The notes beneath the pieces are model-generated. The model saw only the letters and a list, made by a program, of their open reading frames with translations. It was not told the origin of the DNA and searched no databases. This document shows, piece after piece, positions 27,692 to 35,886 of a stretch of 64,000 nucleotides of DNA. The first letter of the stretch is position 1. Each line of letters opens with the position of its first letter. Both the position numbers and the translations under genes were made by a program. Source of the stretch: Pyrinomonadaceae bacterium (GTDB lineage Bacteria > Acidobacteriota > Blastocatellia > Pyrinomonadales > Pyrinomonadaceae); the NCBI GenBank assembly GCA_019694395.1, contig JAIBCC010000012.1:1-64000 (forward strand), in the 5' to 3' direction.

Positions 27692-28621
27692 ATGAAAGAA
27701 CCAAATGAATGCCTTTTTGATTTTGAAAAATTCCGACTTGACCCATTCAAACGTCAGTTATTGCGGGAGGGAAAAGTTGTTCCGCTAACTTCAAAAGCCT
27801 TGACCACACTTTCGATTTTGGTAGATCGGCGTGGTGAAGTTGTGACCAAAGATGAATTGATGAACATCCTTTGGACTGATACTACGGTTGAAGAAAATAA
27901 TCTTACTCAACAGATTTCGACTTTGCGGAAGACTCTTGGGGAGAAAAAAGATGAACCAAAATTTATCGTGACTATTCCGGGACAAGGTTATAGTTTTATC
28001 GCGCCGGTCAAGCGAAGTTTTTATTCTGAAACGGGATTGGTTTTAGAAGAAATCACACAATCAAGTATTACGATTGATATTTGTGACGATGACGAAAAAG
28101 TTCAGCCTTATCAAATAGCTGGTCAAAATCAAGCATTTTGGGCAATTCGGGTTCATCAGATCTTTGGAGGATTAATAGTTGCGGCTTACCTATTTGTTTT
28201 TTGGAGTATTTATCATACTTCCTTTTTCCCAAACCGGACTTTTGCCGTTCTTCCTTTCAAATCAATTGGAAAAATAAATGATGACGACAACCTTTCCGCC
28301 GGAATTACCGAAACTTTAACCGCAAAAATTGGAAATTTGAAGTCTTTGACCGTTCGTCCGGTCGGTTCAGCTTCGGAATATCTCGGACAAGAGCAAAATC
28401 CGATTGAAGCTGGTCGCAAATTGAATGTTAATACGGTTTTAGCGGGTTCAATTCAACGTGACGGCGAGCGGGTAAGAATTACCGTTCAAGTGCTTGATGT
28501 GGTAAAAAATCAAGTTCTTTGGGGACAAAGTTTTAATAAGGATGCAGTTGATTCTTTCACTTTACAGGATATGGTTTCTGAGGAAGTTGCGCGTGCTTTA
28601 CAAAATAAGTTTCCGGTTTGA
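27692..28621 (+). CDS. Winged-helix transmembrane regulator with TolB-like domain
   Basis: The ATG at 27692 is preceded by AAGGAG with good spacing, giving 309 residues. An OmpR/CadC-type winged helix occupies about 8-105 ('LTSKALTTLSILVDRRGEVV', 'LRKTLGE', 'IVTIPGQGYSFIA'). A membrane segment at about 165-185 leads to an external domain ('FAVLPFKSIGK', 'ITETLTAKIGNLKSL', 'VLAGSIQRDGERVRITVQV') like the TolB N-terminal/FlgO fold. Many homologues continue into TPRs, which are absent here. It probably binds DNA while anchored in the membrane and may control the adjacent Liv operon or itself. Confidence 0.88.
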   Translation: MKEPNECLFDFEKFRLDPFKRQLLREGKVVPLTSKALTTLSILVDRRGEVVTKDELMNILWTDTTVEENNLTQQISTLRKTLGEKKDEPKFIVTIPGQGYSFIAPVKRSFYSETGLVLEEITQSSITIDICDDDEKVQPYQIAGQNQAFWAIRVHQIFGGLIVAAYLFVFWSIYHTSFFPNRTFAVLPFKSIGKINDDDNLSAGITETLTAKIGNLKSLTVRPVGSASEYLGQEQNPIEAGRKLNVNTVLAGSIQRDGERVRITVQVLDVVKNQVLWGQSFNKDAVDSFTLQDMVSEEVARALQNKFPV

Positions 28622-28647
28622 TCCGTTTGATTTCATAACATTTCACA

Positions 28648-28665
28648 AAATTTCAGTTGAAATTT
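28648..28665. promoter_or_regulatory. Palindrome before Liv operon
   Basis: AAATTTCA-GT-TGAAATTT is an 8-bp inverted repeat with a 2-bp centre, 54 bp before the livK start. It could be an operator or part of a weak hairpin after the regulator gene. No T-run follows. Confidence 0.35.
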
Positions 28666-28719
28666 AAGGACTTCAAATCACATAAAAATTTAATCTGACT
28701 TTATCCTTTGGAGTAAGTT

Positions 28720-29880
28720 ATGAAAAAATTTTGTGTAAGTTTATTACTGCTTTCCATTTTTTTAAGTTCCTGTGTGCAAAAAAACGGAACTGCCATCAAT
28801 AATAACAACGGCAATACAATTAAAATCGGACTTTTTGCGGACTTAACGGGACAAACTTCGGCATTTGGACAATCAAGTAAAAATGGTGCTCAGCTTGCAG
28901 TTGATGAGATAAATGCAACGGGAGGTGTTGTCGGTAAAAAGCTGGAAATCGTCATCGAAGACGATCAGGGTAGACCCGAACAGGCAAAAACTGTTGTCTC
29001 AAAACTCATCAATCAGGATAAAGTTCAGGTCATTCTGGGCGAAGCTGCTTCGACAAACAGTCTTGCCGCCGCACCGGTTGCCCAGGAAGCAAAGATCCCG
29101 ATGGTTACTCACGCTTCGACCAATGAACAGGTCACGCAAGTTGGCAATTACATCTTTCGGATTTGTTTCATTGATTCATTTCAAGGCTCAGTAATGGCAA
29201 AATTTGCCGCCAATAACCTGAAAGCTAAAACAGCCGCAATTATCGGAGATGTTAATTCGACTTACAGCAAGGGCTTGACCGAAGTGTTCGAGAAGGAATT
29301 TACCAACCTCGGCGGAAAAATTGTAAGCAAACAGTCCTATACTCAAAATGATCCTGATTTCAAAGGTCAATTAACTACGGTTCGTGCCTTAAATCCCGAT
29401 GTTATATATATTCCGGGTTATTACGGACAAGTTGGAATTATTGCCAAACAAGCCCGCGAGCTTGGAATGACAATGCCTCTGCTCGGCGGTGACGGTTGGG
29501 ATGCACCTGAAATCTGGAAGCTCGGCGGCGAAGGCTTAAAAAATACTTTTATTTCCAATCATTACGCCGCAGACAATCCCGCCCCCGAAGTCCAAAATTT
29601 TGTCAAAAGCTACAAAGAAAAATATGGTGTTCAGCCCGATTCAATGGCGGTTCTGGCTTATGATGCGGTCAAACTTTTGGCTGATGCAGTCAAACGTGCA
29701 GGCGGGGCAAATTCGGAAAAACTGCGCGATGCAATTGCTCAAACCAAAGATTTTGCTGCTGTTACAGGAAAGATTTCAATAAATGAAAAACGTGATGCGG
29801 TTAAACTGGCAGTCGTTTTGGAATTAGATCCGTCGAAAAGTGCTTACCTTTATAAAGAAACGATTTATCCGAATCAATAA
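28720..29880 (+). CDS. livK: Branched-chain amino acid ABC transporter, substrate-binding lipoprotein
   Basis: The 386-residue protein starts with a lipoprotein signal and lipobox 'IFLSSC' (lipidated Cys18), then a type I periplasmic binding fold: 'IKIGLFADLTGQTSAFGQSSKNGAQLAVDE' region, 'GVVGKKLEIVIEDDQ', 'IPMVTHASTNEQVTQ'. It captures branched-chain amino acids or related compounds for the permeases encoded next. GGAG lies 6-9 nt before the ATG. The next gene follows after a heptamer repeat block. Family members can also bind amides, urea or other acids, so the substrate is not certain. Confidence 0.92.
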   Translation: MKKFCVSLLLLSIFLSSCVQKNGTAINNNNGNTIKIGLFADLTGQTSAFGQSSKNGAQLAVDEINATGGVVGKKLEIVIEDDQGRPEQAKTVVSKLINQDKVQVILGEAASTNSLAAAPVAQEAKIPMVTHASTNEQVTQVGNYIFRICFIDSFQGSVMAKFAANNLKAKTAAIIGDVNSTYSKGLTEVFEKEFTNLGGKIVSKQSYTQNDPDFKGQLTTVRALNPDVIYIPGYYGQVGIIAKQARELGMTMPLLGGDGWDAPEIWKLGGEGLKNTFISNHYAADNPAPEVQNFVKSYKEKYGVQPDSMAVLAYDAVKLLADAVKRAGGANSEKLRDAIAQTKDFAAVTGKISINEKRDAVKLAVVLELDPSKSAYLYKETIYPNQ

Positions 29881-29943
29881 GTCAAAAGTCAAAGGTCAAA
29901 AGTCAAAAATAAACACGGACTTTCGACCCTTGACCTTAGACAG
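29881..29943 (+). repeat. Heptamer foldback between livK and livH
   Basis: Directly after the livK stop are GTCAAAA, GTCAAAG, GTCAAAA, GTCAAAA (29881-29908), then a partly complementary block (ACTTTCG, ACCCTTG, ACCTTAG). The two halves form an imperfect foldback. The array ends 16 bp before the livH ATG. Confidence 0.85.
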
Positions 29944-29959
29944 TGGACAACAAGAGAAA

Positions 29960-30877
29960 ATGGATACTTTTATTCAACAAATAATTAACGGTTTAACTAT
30001 CGGCTCGATTTACGCGCTGATTGCGCTTGGCTACACGATGGTTTACGGCATTTTGCGGCTGATAAATTTTGCTCACGGCGATATTTATATGGTTGGAGCC
30101 TATGCCGGATTTATGTTGGCGACCGCGCTTGGTTTTGCCGTTAATCCTTCCGTTTTTGGTTTTATCGTTACTTTGCTTGGCTCAATGACAATTGCAGCGG
30201 CAATCGGAATGGCGATTGAGCGGTTTGCCTATCGCCCGGTTCGCAAATATTCAAAAATGACGACCTTGATAACTGCAATCGGGATGTCATTGTTAATTGA
30301 GTATTTGTTTGTTTTTATTTTTTCTGGCACTCCGCGTTCCTTTCCACAGCTTTTGCCGAATGAAAATTACACACTTTTCGGTAATGCGACGATTTCAACT
30401 TCGCAAATCTTAATTTTCGTTGTTTCGCTATTATTAATGATTTTTCTGCAATGGATCGTTTATCAAACTAAAATCGGTAAAGCGATGCGGGCTGTTTCTT
30501 ACAACATTAATTCCGCTAAATTAATGGGTATCAATACGGACTTTGTAATTGCTTTTACGTTTGCTTTAGGTTCGGCATTAGCGGCTGCGGGCGGAGTTTT
30601 AACGGCACAATACAACCCTAAAATTGAGCCTTTGATGGGAATAATTACCGGATTAAAAGCGTTTGTCGCAGCAGTTCTCGGCGGAATAGGAAATATTCCG
30701 GGCGCAGTTCTTGGTGGTTTGTTAATTGGCGCGGCGGAAACATTAGTAGTTGGTTACGGAAGTTATATCGGTGTTCCTTCAACTTATCGTGATGCAGTTG
30801 CTTTTGCAATTTTGATTTTAGTTCTGCTAATTCGTCCAGCAGGTTTGTTAGGCACGAATATTCAAGAAAAAGTCTAA
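29960..30877 (+). CDS. livH: Branched-chain amino acid ABC transporter permease LivH
   Basis: The ATG at 29960 gives 305 residues beginning 'MDTFIQQIINGLTIGSIYAL', matching the usual LivH N-terminus. An upstream frame extension to 29840 runs through the heptamer repeat and is rejected. About eight membrane segments are predicted, with 'AHGDIYMVGAYAGFML' and 'VLGGIGNIPGAVLGGLLIG' typical of the family. With LivM it forms the inner-membrane channel of the transporter. Confidence 0.93.
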   Translation: MDTFIQQIINGLTIGSIYALIALGYTMVYGILRLINFAHGDIYMVGAYAGFMLATALGFAVNPSVFGFIVTLLGSMTIAAAIGMAIERFAYRPVRKYSKMTTLITAIGMSLLIEYLFVFIFSGTPRSFPQLLPNENYTLFGNATISTSQILIFVVSLLLMIFLQWIVYQTKIGKAMRAVSYNINSAKLMGINTDFVIAFTFALGSALAAAGGVLTAQYNPKIEPLMGIITGLKAFVAAVLGGIGNIPGAVLGGLLIGAAETLVVGYGSYIGVPSTYRDAVAFAILILVLLIRPAGLLGTNIQEKV

Positions 30878-30880
30878 ATG

Positions 30881-30940
30881 GTAGTCAGTGGTCAGTGATT
30901 AGTGAACAGCTATTAGTTCTGACTACTGACCACTGACTAC
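30881..30940 (+). repeat. Perfect 16-bp foldback between livH and livM
   Basis: GTAGTCAGTGGTCAGT (30881-30896) is the exact reverse complement of 30925-30940, with a 28-bp spacer that itself holds related TAGTGA/AGTTCTGACT units. It begins 3 bp after the livH stop and ends 13 bp before the livM ATG. Confidence 0.92.
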
Positions 30941-30953
30941 TATTCACAAAAAT

Positions 30954-31982
30954 ATGAATTGGGTTAAATCAATTGGAATCTCCATCATTTTAATCGCTTT
31001 GATTTACGTAATTAATTCGGCGATGTCGTCGGCGGGATTTTTCGGCTTCGGAATTGATGATTATTACTCCCGTCTTTTGGTTTTTATTGCTATTAACATA
31101 ATTTTAGCGACTTCGCTCAATTTGATTAATGGATTTACCGGTCAATTTTCGATCGGTCATGCGGGGTTTATGGCAGTTGGAGCATATTCTTCGGCATATT
31201 TTACGGTCAATTACGGCAAAGCAATTGAAAGTTCCTTAGCTTTTGGGGGCGAAACAATTGCTTCGGGTATAGTGCTGCTAATTGCCATTTTGATTGGTTT
31301 AATATTTTCGGCAATTGCGGGTTTGTTGGTCGGAATTCCTTCCTTACGTTTGAAAGGTGATTATCTGGCAATCGTCACGCTTGGTTTTGCTGAAATTATC
31401 AGGATCGTAATTTTGAATATTGATTCAGTCGGCGGGGCAACCGGTTATCAGGTAGGTGGTTACGCCAATTTCTTTTGGGTTGGAATATTAGCGGTTATAA
31501 CTATTGTTATTATTCATAACATTGTAAAATCTGATGCCGGACGCGCACTGGTTTCGATTCGTGAGGATGAATTAGCCGCCGAAGCAATGGGTGTCAATAC
31601 TACCCGCTACAAGGTGATTTCCTTTGTCATCGGCTCAGGTTTTGCCGGAGTTGCCGGAGTTCTTTTTGCTCATTACAACCGTTTCCTTTCAACTAACGAT
31701 TTTCAGTTCATCAAATCCTTTGAAATTATCATAATGATCGTCATCGGCGGAATGGGTTCGATGACAGGCGCAATTTTAGGTGCAATCATCGTCACGCTTT
31801 TACCCGAAATGTTACGCTATTTACCCGATATTCAAATCGGTGCCACTACATTCAAATTTGCAGACTTACGCCTCGTAATATTCGCTTTAATTTTAATCCT
31901 GACAATGATTCTCCGTCCACAAGGAATCCTCGGAACCAAAGAAATTACCGATTTCTTCAAACGCAAAGGAGGTTTACGGTAA
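30954..31982 (+). CDS. livM: Branched-chain amino acid ABC transporter permease LivM
   Basis: The 342-residue membrane protein has about nine predicted segments with the LivM hallmarks 'NLINGFTGQFSIGHAGFMAVG', 'LRLKGDYLAIVTLGFAEI' and 'VIGGMGSMTGAILGA' (each read in parts). It pairs with LivH. Its stop overlaps the livG start by one base. The start follows a perfect foldback with no ribosome site visible. Confidence 0.93.
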   Translation: MNWVKSIGISIILIALIYVINSAMSSAGFFGFGIDDYYSRLLVFIAINIILATSLNLINGFTGQFSIGHAGFMAVGAYSSAYFTVNYGKAIESSLAFGGETIASGIVLLIAILIGLIFSAIAGLLVGIPSLRLKGDYLAIVTLGFAEIIRIVILNIDSVGGATGYQVGGYANFFWVGILAVITIVIIHNIVKSDAGRALVSIREDELAAEAMGVNTTRYKVISFVIGSGFAGVAGVLFAHYNRFLSTNDFQFIKSFEIIIMIVIGGMGSMTGAILGAIIVTLLPEMLRYLPDIQIGATTFKFADLRLVIFALILILTMILRPQGILGTKEITDFFKRKGGLR

Positions 31983-32743
31983 TGGAAAATATTTTGCAGA
32001 CCGACAAAGCAACGATTCGTTTCGGTGGTTTAACGGCAGTCAATGAATTGACGATGCAGGTCAAAAAAGGTGAGATTTATGGTTTGATTGGTCCTAACGG
32101 AGCAGGGAAAACCACGATCTTTAATTTGCTGACCGGGGTTTATCAACCAACTTCGGGCGAAATAAATATTTTGGGGAAAAGAATTAATGGTCTGCGTCCG
32201 TTTCAAATTTCACGACTTGGAGTTTCCCGCACTTTTCAAAATATTCGTCTTTTTCCTTCGATGTCTGTTTTGGAAAATGTGGTAACAGCTTGTCATCGTC
32301 ATTCAAAGCAAAATTTGACGGATGCGGTTTTTCGGCTGCCTCGCTTTCAAAAAGATGAGGAAGAACATCGTCAATTTGCTTTGGAATTATTGGAAATATT
32401 TAATTTAGCCGGATTCAAAGACGAAGGCGGAACCTCACTTCCTTACGGTAATCAGCGTCGTTTGGAGATCGTTCGCGCTCTTGCAACTCGTCCAAGTTTA
32501 CTTTTATTAGACGAACCGGCAGCGGGAATGAATCCGTCGGAACAAGAAGATTTGACAATTCTAATCAAGGAAATTCGCCAACGATTTAACCTCACGATAA
32601 TTTTGGTCGAACACAATATGCGTGTCGTAATGGGCGTTTGTGACCGAATCCAGGTCGTTGACTACGGAAAATCTATCGCGCTTGGTTTACCACACAAAAT
32701 TAAGAACGATCCAAAAGTAATCGAAGCCTATTTGGGAGATTAA
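31982..32743 (+). CDS. livG: Branched-chain amino acid ABC transporter ATPase LivG
   Basis: The 253-residue ATPase has Walker A 'GPNGAGKTTIFN', the LivG-type Q-loop 'SRTFQNIRLFPSMSVLENV', a degenerate signature 'LPYGNQRRLEIVRAL', Walker B 'LLLLDEPAAGMNP' and the H-loop 'VEHNM'. It energises the LivHM channel from the cytoplasmic face. The overlap with livM shows co-translation. Confidence 0.94.
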   Translation: MENILQTDKATIRFGGLTAVNELTMQVKKGEIYGLIGPNGAGKTTIFNLLTGVYQPTSGEINILGKRINGLRPFQISRLGVSRTFQNIRLFPSMSVLENVVTACHRHSKQNLTDAVFRLPRFQKDEEEHRQFALELLEIFNLAGFKDEGGTSLPYGNQRRLEIVRALATRPSLLLLDEPAAGMNPSEQEDLTILIKEIRQRFNLTIILVEHNMRVVMGVCDRIQVVDYGKSIALGLPHKIKNDPKVIEAYLGD

Positions 32744-32751
32744 CGGAAAAC

Positions 32752-32809
32752 GGAAAGTGGAGAGTGGAAAGTAAAAAGAGAGTTTTCCACTTTCCACTCT
32801 CCACTTTCC
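32752..32809 (+). repeat. Perfect 21-bp foldback between livG and livF
   Basis: Positions 32752-32772 and 32789-32809 are exact reverse complements with a 16-bp spacer. The arms are made of GGAAAGT / GGAGAGT units (7 bp). The element starts 8 bp after the livG stop and ends 8 bp before the livF ATG. Confidence 0.93.
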
Positions 32810-32817
32810 ACTTTACT

Positions 32818-33522
32818 ATGCTTACTTTAGAAAATGTTTCAGTAAATTACGGCGCAATCGAAGCCTTGAACGGTATTTCATTGCATATTGAGCAAGGCGA
32901 AGTTGTGACTTTGATTGGGGCGAATGGAGCCGGTAAAACCACAACTTTGCGGACAATTACAGGTTTGCTTGAACCTAAAAGTGGGGCAGTCAAATTTGAA
33001 GGGAAATTAACCAACGGAATTGCCGCGCACAAGCTTGTAGCGTTGGGAATGGCAATGTCACCCGAGGGACGTGGAGTTTTTGCGAATCTGAGCGTGCGTG
33101 AAAATCTTGAAATGGGAGCCTATCTTCGCAATGATAAAAAGGGAATTGCAGACGATATGGAACGGGGGTTTGCGATGTTTCCGCGATTAAAGGAACGTGA
33201 ACAGCAAAAGGCAGGAACTCTTTCGGGAGGAGAACAGCAAATGCTGGCAATGGTTCGTGCCTTAATGTCGCGCCCCAGACTTTTGCTGCTCGATGAGCCG
33301 TCCCTAGGTCTTGCCCCATTAGTCGTTCACACAATTTTTGAAGCGATCGAAGAAATACGCTCCAACGGCACGACAATTTTATTAGTTGAACAAAACGCCA
33401 ATGCCGCTTTGCATCATTCAGACCGGGCTTATGTTCTGGAAACAGGCAGAATCGTAATGGAAGGGAATTCTAAGGAACTTGCCGCAAATCCAAAGGTCAA
33501 AGAAGCTTATCTTGGTGAGTAG
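32818..33522 (+). CDS. livF: Branched-chain amino acid ABC transporter ATPase LivF
   Basis: The ATG at 32818 gives 234 residues, the usual LivF length. An extension to 32764 would translate one arm of a foldback and is rejected. It has Walker A 'GANGAGKTTTLR', signature 'LSGGEQQMLAMVRAL', Walker B 'LLLLDEPSLGLAP' and H-loop 'VEQNA'. It is the second ATPase of the transporter and closes the operon. Confidence 0.94.
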   Translation: MLTLENVSVNYGAIEALNGISLHIEQGEVVTLIGANGAGKTTTLRTITGLLEPKSGAVKFEGKLTNGIAAHKLVALGMAMSPEGRGVFANLSVRENLEMGAYLRNDKKGIADDMERGFAMFPRLKEREQQKAGTLSGGEQQMLAMVRALMSRPRLLLLDEPSLGLAPLVVHTIFEAIEEIRSNGTTILLVEQNANAALHHSDRAYVLETGRIVMEGNSKELAANPKVKEAYLGE

Positions 33523-33646
33523 AAGATTAAATATTTACATTCAATGTTTAATTCCAAAAAATATTCTATCAACTTCATAGTTTTAAAAAAATCATTGAGT
33601 TATTTTCAAATCAGCCTTATATTGTTTGCAAAGGAGAACTTCCACT

Positions 33647-34111
33647 ATGAACTTTGCAGCTTTAGCTTTAAGTATTTACCAAGTATTATCACCGTTTGTT
33701 TCAAAAGGAATAGACAAAATCGTTGAAAAAGCCGCCGAAGAAGGTTGGACAGAACGCCAAGCAATTTGGGAAAAGGTAAAGGGGTTGTTTGTTGAAGATG
33801 ATTTAACCCTTCTTAATCTTTTTAAGGATGCTGAAACCGATAATGAAAAGAAAGGTGAATTAAAAGGTGAATTGAAATCTTACCTTAAATCAAATCCCGA
33901 AATTGCCAAAGAGTTAGAAGAATTAGTCAAAAAGGTCGAAGCAATTGAAAAGAAAAATTCTTCGACTATTACGAATGAAGATATTAGGGGAAACAGTGAA
34001 ATAGAAAACACTGTCGAACAAACTACAGGTTCTGCAACTGATAATAAATCTACTATTGAAAACCGCAACGTCGAAAGCAGCAAAATTAAAAACAGCGTTA
34101 TTCAAAAATAA
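33647..34111 (+). CDS. Small helical protein with Asn/Ser/Thr-rich tail
   Basis: The ATG at 33647 follows AAGGAG with 10 nt spacing, giving 154 residues. Residues 1-105 are predicted helical ('SIYQVLSPFVSKGIDKIVEKAAEEG', then Lys/Glu-rich 'ELKSYLKSNPEIAKELEELVKKV'). The tail 106-154 has recurring N/S-x-I-x-N elements ('SSTITNEDIRGN', 'KSTIENRNVESSKIKNSVI'). I do not recognise a family. Similar short elements occur in the two TPR proteins downstream, so the three probably work together. The tail could be a beta-solenoid or amyloid-type interaction motif, which is only a hypothesis. Confidence 0.65.
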   Translation: MNFAALALSIYQVLSPFVSKGIDKIVEKAAEEGWTERQAIWEKVKGLFVEDDLTLLNLFKDAETDNEKKGELKGELKSYLKSNPEIAKELEELVKKVEAIEKKNSSTITNEDIRGNSEIENTVEQTTGSATDNKSTIENRNVESSKIKNSVIQK

Positions 34112-34117
34112 GGTCTT

Positions 34118-34178
34118 GAGTTAATCCGGCGATTAGTTAAATCATTTGTTTTATCTTTTGGTTTTTCCGGTTTAACTC
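34118..34178 (+). terminator. Imperfect inverted repeat, possible attenuator
   Basis: GAGTTAATCCGG (34118-34129) and CCGGTTTAACTC (34167-34178) pair with one mismatch across a 37-bp spacer, starting 6 bp after the small helical gene. The spacer is T-rich but no clean T-run follows the stem. It may separate the expression of the small gene from the TPR pair. Confidence 0.35.
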
Positions 34179-34212
34179 ATACTTCTGTATTTTTTCTCAC
34201 GAAAAGAAGAAT

Positions 34213-35886
34213 ATGAGTTCAGCCACAACTAATAGTGAAATTTATAATTCGGAAATAATCAATGAGATCATTGAATTTGTCGGAGATTCCAAAGATAAAA
34301 TATTTGAACTTAAAAACTTAAATGTCAAAGATTCGACCATAATCAATAATGTAACTATCTCACTTAGTAAATCTCTGGAATATGCGGACTTAATTGAAAG
34401 TAGAAATGAATTGGAAGAAGCACTTCCTTTTATTCCTGAAAGTAATTCGATCAAGCGTTTAGAACTTCAAGCCAAAATTCATCATAAAAAAGAAGTTATA
34501 AAAAAATATGTCGAAGATACTCTGCGCTTTGCCAATGAACTTAATCGAATAGACATCAATACTGAGCGTTTAAGCCGTGTCAAAGAGTTTTTTGAAGCGG
34601 GGAAAATAACCGAAGCCAGAGCTGTTTTTCAAACCGGACTTGAGCAAATGACAAATGAGAATGAAAAGCTCATTGATGAAAAAAAACGCTTTGAAGAAGA
34701 AATACTGCCTAAACTCAAACATAATTCCGAAGAGTTTTTACTTTTTGCATTAGCGACACAAACCGATTATAAGAACCCGAACCGTTTTATTGATACCTGT
34801 CAATATTTTGAGCGTTCTATTTCCGTTTTTCCAAATAAGACAAATGTCTTTAACTATGCGGAGTTTTTGTTTAGTCATAGCAGAATCAATGAAGCTGAAT
34901 TTTACTATCAAAAATATTTAGATGATTTTAAGAATGATCTCACACCTTTTGAATATGCTTCTGCCTTAAATAATTTTGCTAATTTGCATAAAGGTAAAAA
35001 GGAAAATAATAGAGCCTTAAAAGAGTATCAGAAAGCAATAGATATTTATCGCCAACTTGTTTCTCAGGATTCCGAAGATTATGAAGAACAACTGGCGCGA
35101 ACACTTAATAATCTGGCTAATTTGAACACAGTAAATAAAAATTATGAACCGGCGGCAAATGAGTTTGACGAAGCATTAGAGATTAGAGAAAGGCTTTCAA
35201 ATGACGGATCTTTGAGACATTTATCTGATCTTGCCGAAACATTAAATAATGTTGGTAATTTTTATCAGGAACAGGGTTTATTGGAGCAGTCCCTAATCAA
35301 ATATAACGAGACAATTGAGATTCACGAACAGTTGATCGGAAATAGATCACTTCAATATTTATCAGCCTATTCGATGACCTTGAACAATAAAGCGGCGGTT
35401 TGTGACAAATTGGCAGATAAAACAAAGAAAATAGAGTTTCGCAATCAGGCTTTGGATTGCTATCAAAAAGGAGTCGAGATCAATCGTCAATTAATTAAAG
35501 ATAACCCGCAGGAATTTTCTTTAAATTTAGCAATTACTCTAAATAATCTGGGAAATTTGCAAAGGGATTTTGACGAAAATGAAAAGGCATTATCAAGTTA
35601 TGAAGAGGCATTGGAGATCACGCATACTCTGGCTGCTTTAGCTCCTCAAACCTTTGGAATTAATGTGGCTCAGAATTGTTATAATCTTGCTTTCTTTTAT
35701 CAATCTAAAATAATGAATCGTGAAAAATCGGTAAACTATGCGTTTGAGGCTTTATCTTACCTTTATCCGATCTTTAATGTTTCTTCTGAGGTTCAGCCTT
35801 TTGTCAAAGATTTATGTGAATTACTAAATGAGTGGCGGGTTTCAAATGAAGAGATTCAAATGTTTATCCAAAAGAACCAAAAATGA
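34213..35886 (+). CDS. TPR protein, first of a pair
   Basis: The 557-residue soluble protein begins with an Asn/Ser/Thr/Ile-rich segment ('NSEIYNSEIINEIIE', 'NVKDSTIINNVTISLS', about 5-55), followed by a coiled-coil region (about 60-175) and kinesin-light-chain-like TPRs (about 185-520, for example 'LARTLNNLANLNTVNKNYEPA'). The region 'FANELNRIDINTERLSRVKEFFEAG' is nearly repeated in the next gene. No enzymatic domain is visible. It is probably a scaffold or sensor in a three-gene cassette. Four bases overlap with the next start. Confidence 0.8.
   Translation: MSSATTNSEIYNSEIINEIIEFVGDSKDKIFELKNLNVKDSTIINNVTISLSKSLEYADLIESRNELEEALPFIPESNSIKRLELQAKIHHKKEVIKKYVEDTLRFANELNRIDINTERLSRVKEFFEAGKITEARAVFQTGLEQMTNENEKLIDEKKRFEEEILPKLKHNSEEFLLFALATQTDYKNPNRFIDTCQYFERSISVFPNKTNVFNYAEFLFSHSRINEAEFYYQKYLDDFKNDLTPFEYASALNNFANLHKGKKENNRALKEYQKAIDIYRQLVSQDSEDYEEQLARTLNNLANLNTVNKNYEPAANEFDEALEIRERLSNDGSLRHLSDLAETLNNVGNFYQEQGLLEQSLIKYNETIEIHEQLIGNRSLQYLSAYSMTLNNKAAVCDKLADKTKKIEFRNQALDCYQKGVEINRQLIKDNPQEFSLNLAITLNNLGNLQRDFDENEKALSSYEEALEITHTLAALAPQTFGINVAQNCYNLAFFYQSKIMNREKSVNYAFEALSYLYPIFNVSSEVQPFVKDLCELLNEWRVSNEEIQMFIQKNQK

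Noticed and set aside
29840..29959. N-terminal extension of LivH
   Set aside because: It would translate the intergenic heptamer array and overlap the livK end; family start fits 29960.
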